64,000 bases of DNA from JAGVPT01 sp964642725 (GTDB taxonomy: Bacteria; Bacteroidota; Ignavibacteria; UBA10030; UBA8401): the NCBI GenBank assembly GCA_964642725.1, contig CAZXQG010000011.1, positions 1 to 64,000 on the forward strand, written 5' to 3'. The notes beneath the pieces were generated by a model. It had not been told where the DNA came from and did not search any database. It worked only from the letters and a program-made list of their open reading frames with translations. Positions 61,322-64,000 of this stretch are shown here, piece by piece. The first letter of the stretch is position 1, and each line of letters starts with the position of its first letter. The position numbers were made by a program, and so were the translations under genes.

Positions 61322-61348
61322 GAAAACGGCTTTGAAAAAAGCCTTTTC
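61322..61348 (+). other. hairpin between the pilin-like genes
   Basis: GAAAAC-GGCTTT, loop, AAAGCC-TTTTC. A stem of ~11 bp in the 158-bp gap before the third pilin-like gene. It lacks a T-run, so it may be an attenuating or mRNA-stability structure rather than a terminator. Confidence 0.4.
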
Positions 61349-61378
61349 ACGTAGGAAAGCCAAAACAGCGAGGAGTGT

Positions 61379-61792
61379 ATGGGAACTTCAAAGGTCATCA
61401 TCGGTCTCGGGGCGTATGTTATGATCGGAGCTTTTGCACTGCTGTTTACAAGCACGGACCAGGCTCTCTACAATGTTGCTCAGTCTCAAGCCTTCCATGA
61501 TGAGGCACGGCAAATTTCTAATGCAGGAGTCAAATTTGCCATCGGAGATGTAGGAGGCAACTCGGCGGCCGTTCTTCCTTCGAGCACAGTGAACGTGAAT
61601 GGCGGGAGCGCGTCGTATGTCGCGGACCGGCCGGCAGGACTCACAGCGACCCAGATGCGCGTGACATCGACCGGAACCTACAACGGTTTCCAGGTAACGA
61701 TGGTAGCAATCTTGCAGTATAATGGAATAAAATGGACTCTCCAACGAATCTATCAACAACCGGATGCTGCTGAATACTCAAGATTAAGCTGA
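61379..61792 (+). CDS. PilX/GspK-like minor pilin-like protein without Glu5
   Basis: 137 residues. N terminus MGTSKVIIGLG then AYVMI, and a hydrophobic helix (VMIGAFALLFTSTDQAL). Ile sits in place of Glu5. Continues NVAQSQAFHDEARQISNAGVKFAIGDVGG, as in the PilX/GspK class, then a strand-rich C terminus. AGGAG lies 3 nt before the ATG, and an in-frame stop lies close upstream. A strong terminator follows the gene and ends the unit. Confidence 0.75.
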   Translation: MGTSKVIIGLGAYVMIGAFALLFTSTDQALYNVAQSQAFHDEARQISNAGVKFAIGDVGGNSAAVLPSSTVNVNGGSASYVADRPAGLTATQMRVTSTGTYNGFQVTMVAILQYNGIKWTLQRIYQQPDAAEYSRLS

Positions 61793-61821
61793 GAGTTTCA
61801 TACAACAATTTCTTCGTTAAC

Positions 61822-61856
61822 AATGCGATGCAATGAACATGCATCGCATTTTTTTT
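61822..61856 (+). terminator. strong Rho-independent terminator
   Basis: Eleven-bp stem AATGCGATGCA (61822-61832) with TGCATCGCATT (61840-61850), 7-nt loop, then eight T's. Closes the secretion-like operon. Confidence 0.93.
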
Positions 61857-62010
61857 GCTCCTTCTAAAGGAGCCTGGAAAACAGCGTTTCGAGGGAATTG
61901 ATTTTGACCCACAGCATTCTTACTATAGACCGAAACATGCGGTCATAACATTCGTAGTATGTTCCTATATTCCCAATGCATTCTTCCATTATTCCATGAA
62001 AGGCGTTCCT

Positions 62011-63897
62011 ATGCATCCATTGACAATACTAGCCATTTCTATCTTCGGTGTTTTGGCTGCTGAATCTCACGCTGCGGTTGCCGAGGAACGGGACAGGGCA
62101 AAGATTCCCGAGAAAGACAAATGGAATCTTACTGAATTGTACCCCACCGACGATGCATGGAAGAAAGCGAAGGAGGATCTCATTGCCGAAATTCCGGGAA
62201 TGAAAAAATTCCAAGGAACGCTCAGGTCGTCCCCGGCGCAGCTGTTTGCGTGCTTAGAATTCAGCAGCCGTCTCGCCAAAGAATACTCCCGTCTCTCCAG
62301 TTACGCAACCATGAGTTCCGACCTGGATACGCGGGAATCAAAGTACCAGGCGATGAAGCAGGAAATGAGCCAGCTCGGGTCGGTGATTGGGGCGGCAGCC
62401 GCGTTCATCGAACCAGAGATTCTCAAGATTGACCGTGCAACGGTCGACTCGTTTCTCAAGCAAGAAAAAAAGCTCGAAGTGTACCATCATTACCTCGACG
62501 ATATCTTGCGGCGCCAGGCGCATACGGGGAGTGAGGGAGAAGAAAAGATTATTGCCGACGCCGGAACGATGGCCGACGGCCCGGAAAGCATTTTCAATAT
62601 TTTCTCGAATGCCGAGTTTCCGTATCCGGAACTGGTCTTGAGCGGTGGAAACACAGTGAAGCTTGACCAGGCCGGTTTCAGCCTGTACCGGAGTTCTGCA
62701 AACCGCGACGACAGGAAAAATGTATTTGTGGCATTTTTTGGAGCAATGAACCGGTTCCGTCGGACGTACGGTGCGGAGCTTTCGGCAAACGTGAACAAGG
62801 ATATATTCTATATGAAAGCGCGGAATTATAGATCGTCGGTTGAAAGTGCGCTCGACGCCAACAACATTCCGGTGGAAGTATACCACAGCCTCGTTGATAA
62901 CGTCAATGCCAACCTCGCGACATTCCACCGTTACCTGAAGTTGAGGAAGAGAATTCTCGGGGTCGACACGCTCCATTACTACGACCTGTACGCCCCGCTC
63001 CTTCACGGCGTCGACCTGAGATATACGGTCGACGAGTCAAAACAAAATGTTCTTGCCTCGCTTGCTCCGCTTGGCGAAGAATACCTGTCCGTTACGAAGA
63101 GGGCTTTCTCCGACCGATGGATCGACGTTTTTCCGACCGAAGGGAAACAAAGCGGCGCCTATTCCAACGGCTCCGCGTATGATGTCCATCCGTACATGCT
63201 GCTCAATTTCAACGGCAAGTACGACGACATGAGTACGCTTGCCCACGAACTCGGACACACGATGCAAAGTTATTATTCAAACAAGACGCAGCCATTCCCG
63301 ACTTCGGGCTATCCAATTTTTGTCGCGGAAGTCGCTTCGACATTCAACGAAGCCCTTCTGATCGACCATATGTTAAAGACGATCAAGAACGATACGGTGA
63401 AGCTTTCGCTTCTCGGAAAATACCTGGAGGGAATTAAGGGGACGGTATTCCGCCAGACGCAGTTTGCGGAATTCGAGCTTCGTATTCACGATATGGTAGA
63501 ACACGATACAGCGCTGACGGGCGACAAGCTCAACGAAGTCTATATGGAAATTACAAAAAAATATTACGGACACGATAAGGGAATATGTATTGTCGACGGT
63601 GAAATTCAGTCCGAGTGGAGCTATATCCCGCATTTCTACTATAATTTTTACGTCTATCAGTATGCGACGGCGTTCACCGCATCATGTGCGCTCTCAGAGC
63701 AGGTGCTGGCCGGGGACAAGGCGGAGACCAAACGCTACATAGAGTTTTTATCCGCAGGCGGTTCGGACTACCCGATCAACTTGTTGAAGAAAGCGGGGGT
63801 GGATATGACCACTTCTGAGCCGTTTGCGCTTACGATGAAAAAGATGAACCGCGTGATGGATGAGATGGAAGAGATACTTGACAGGATGGGTAAATAA
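62011..63897 (+). CDS. pepF: M3-family oligoendopeptidase F, exported form
   Basis: About 628 residues from the ATG at 62011, chosen because AAAGG lies 7 nt upstream and the product then begins with a short signal-like segment (MHPLTILAISIFGVLAAESHA). The family layout is clear: WNLTELYPTDDAWKKAKEDL, YYDLYAPLL, zinc motif HELGH (in DMSTLAHELGHTMQ), FVAEVASTFNEAL, EWSYIPHFYYNFYVYQYATA. It cleaves oligopeptides. PepF is normally cytoplasmic, so an export signal is unusual. A terminator follows. Confidence 0.9.
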   Translation: MHPLTILAISIFGVLAAESHAAVAEERDRAKIPEKDKWNLTELYPTDDAWKKAKEDLIAEIPGMKKFQGTLRSSPAQLFACLEFSSRLAKEYSRLSSYATMSSDLDTRESKYQAMKQEMSQLGSVIGAAAAFIEPEILKIDRATVDSFLKQEKKLEVYHHYLDDILRRQAHTGSEGEEKIIADAGTMADGPESIFNIFSNAEFPYPELVLSGGNTVKLDQAGFSLYRSSANRDDRKNVFVAFFGAMNRFRRTYGAELSANVNKDIFYMKARNYRSSVESALDANNIPVEVYHSLVDNVNANLATFHRYLKLRKRILGVDTLHYYDLYAPLLHGVDLRYTVDESKQNVLASLAPLGEEYLSVTKRAFSDRWIDVFPTEGKQSGAYSNGSAYDVHPYMLLNFNGKYDDMSTLAHELGHTMQSYYSNKTQPFPTSGYPIFVAEVASTFNEALLIDHMLKTIKNDTVKLSLLGKYLEGIKGTVFRQTQFAEFELRIHDMVEHDTALTGDKLNEVYMEITKKYYGHDKGICIVDGEIQSEWSYIPHFYYNFYVYQYATAFTASCALSEQVLAGDKAETKRYIEFLSAGGSDYPINLLKKAGVDMTTSEPFALTMKKMNRVMDEMEEILDRMGK

Positions 63898-63921
63898 TCG
63901 GCGCTGTGAAGCGCAACAACG

Positions 63922-63950
63922 AAGCCCTGCCTTTGCAGGGCTTTGATGTG
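63922..63950 (+). terminator. Rho-independent terminator
   Basis: Stem AAGCCCTGC (63922-63930) with GCAGGGCTT (63935-63943), loop CTTT. The T-run after it is weak. Ends the pepF gene. Confidence 0.7.
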
Positions 63951-64000
63951 TTTAGAGTACACGGCACTTGACATCGTCATCTGTATATCCGATACTAATG

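Noticed and set aside
61322..61378. Possible c-di-GMP (GEMM) riboswitch before the third pilin-like gene
   Set aside because: The hairpin and AAAGCC are suggestive, but the conserved GEMM core and second stem are not present.

Overview
The window reads as chromosome of a Bacteroidota/Chlorobiota-group bacterium, most likely an Ignavibacteria- or Kryptonia-like lineage. The lineage call is inference from gene content. Several large exported proteins end in the type IX secretion (T9SS) sorting domain with the NYPNPFNPST-type motif. A PorV/PorQ-type outer-membrane protein is present. Elongation factor P has the TPGNLRAF loop I associate with Chlorobi relatives. Coding density is high and genes are packed in short operons with ATGA or TAATG overlaps.

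Region by region. 1-6.2 kb is a rearranged accessory patch: remnants of T9SS cargo genes, an intact FG-GAP repeat cargo, a 140-bp near-identical repeat, and an IS256-family element whose two flanks seem to come from different genes. 6.3-15.3 kb is a housekeeping run: an AMMECR1/MEMO pair, a DUF2520-type oxidoreductase, a PHP phosphatase, a long-form sugar-nucleotidyltransferase, glycyl-tRNA synthetase, a CPBP protease, a TPR protein and a ZIP transporter. 15.4-22 kb holds a PorV/PorQ-like protein, an Ig-like lipoprotein, a DEAD-box helicase, two SPOR-domain proteins and DeoC with an unusual N-terminal extension. 22-33 kb is a long minus-strand block: fused PabB/PabC, an esterase, ValS, a cyclic-nucleotide-binding protein beside a K+ channel, an M23 peptidase and a FAH-family enzyme.

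33-42.8 kb turns to the plus strand: PurM, a GAF histidine kinase, EF-P, AccB, AccC, GcvH, Era, a DUF1015 protein and an EamA transporter. 43-50.8 kb is a second exported-protein patch: a BNR-repeat T9SS cargo that seems to start at ACG, a lipoprotein, and a beta-helix T9SS cargo broken by two compensating frameshifts. 50.9-53.2 kb carries methylmalonyl-CoA epimerase and UvrC.

53.4-61.9 kb is the most interesting block. A PAS histidine kinase and a NarL-type response regulator are followed by two exact-length 25-bp tandem repeats, then GspF- and GspE-like assembly genes and three small pilin-like proteins. All three lack a canonical prepilin leader and the conserved Glu5. This looks like a compact, regulated type II/type IV-pilus-like machine with divergent pseudopilins. 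A signal-peptide-bearing M3 oligopeptidase closes the window.

No rRNA, tRNA or CRISPR array was recognised. Several short dispersed repeats sit between genes.
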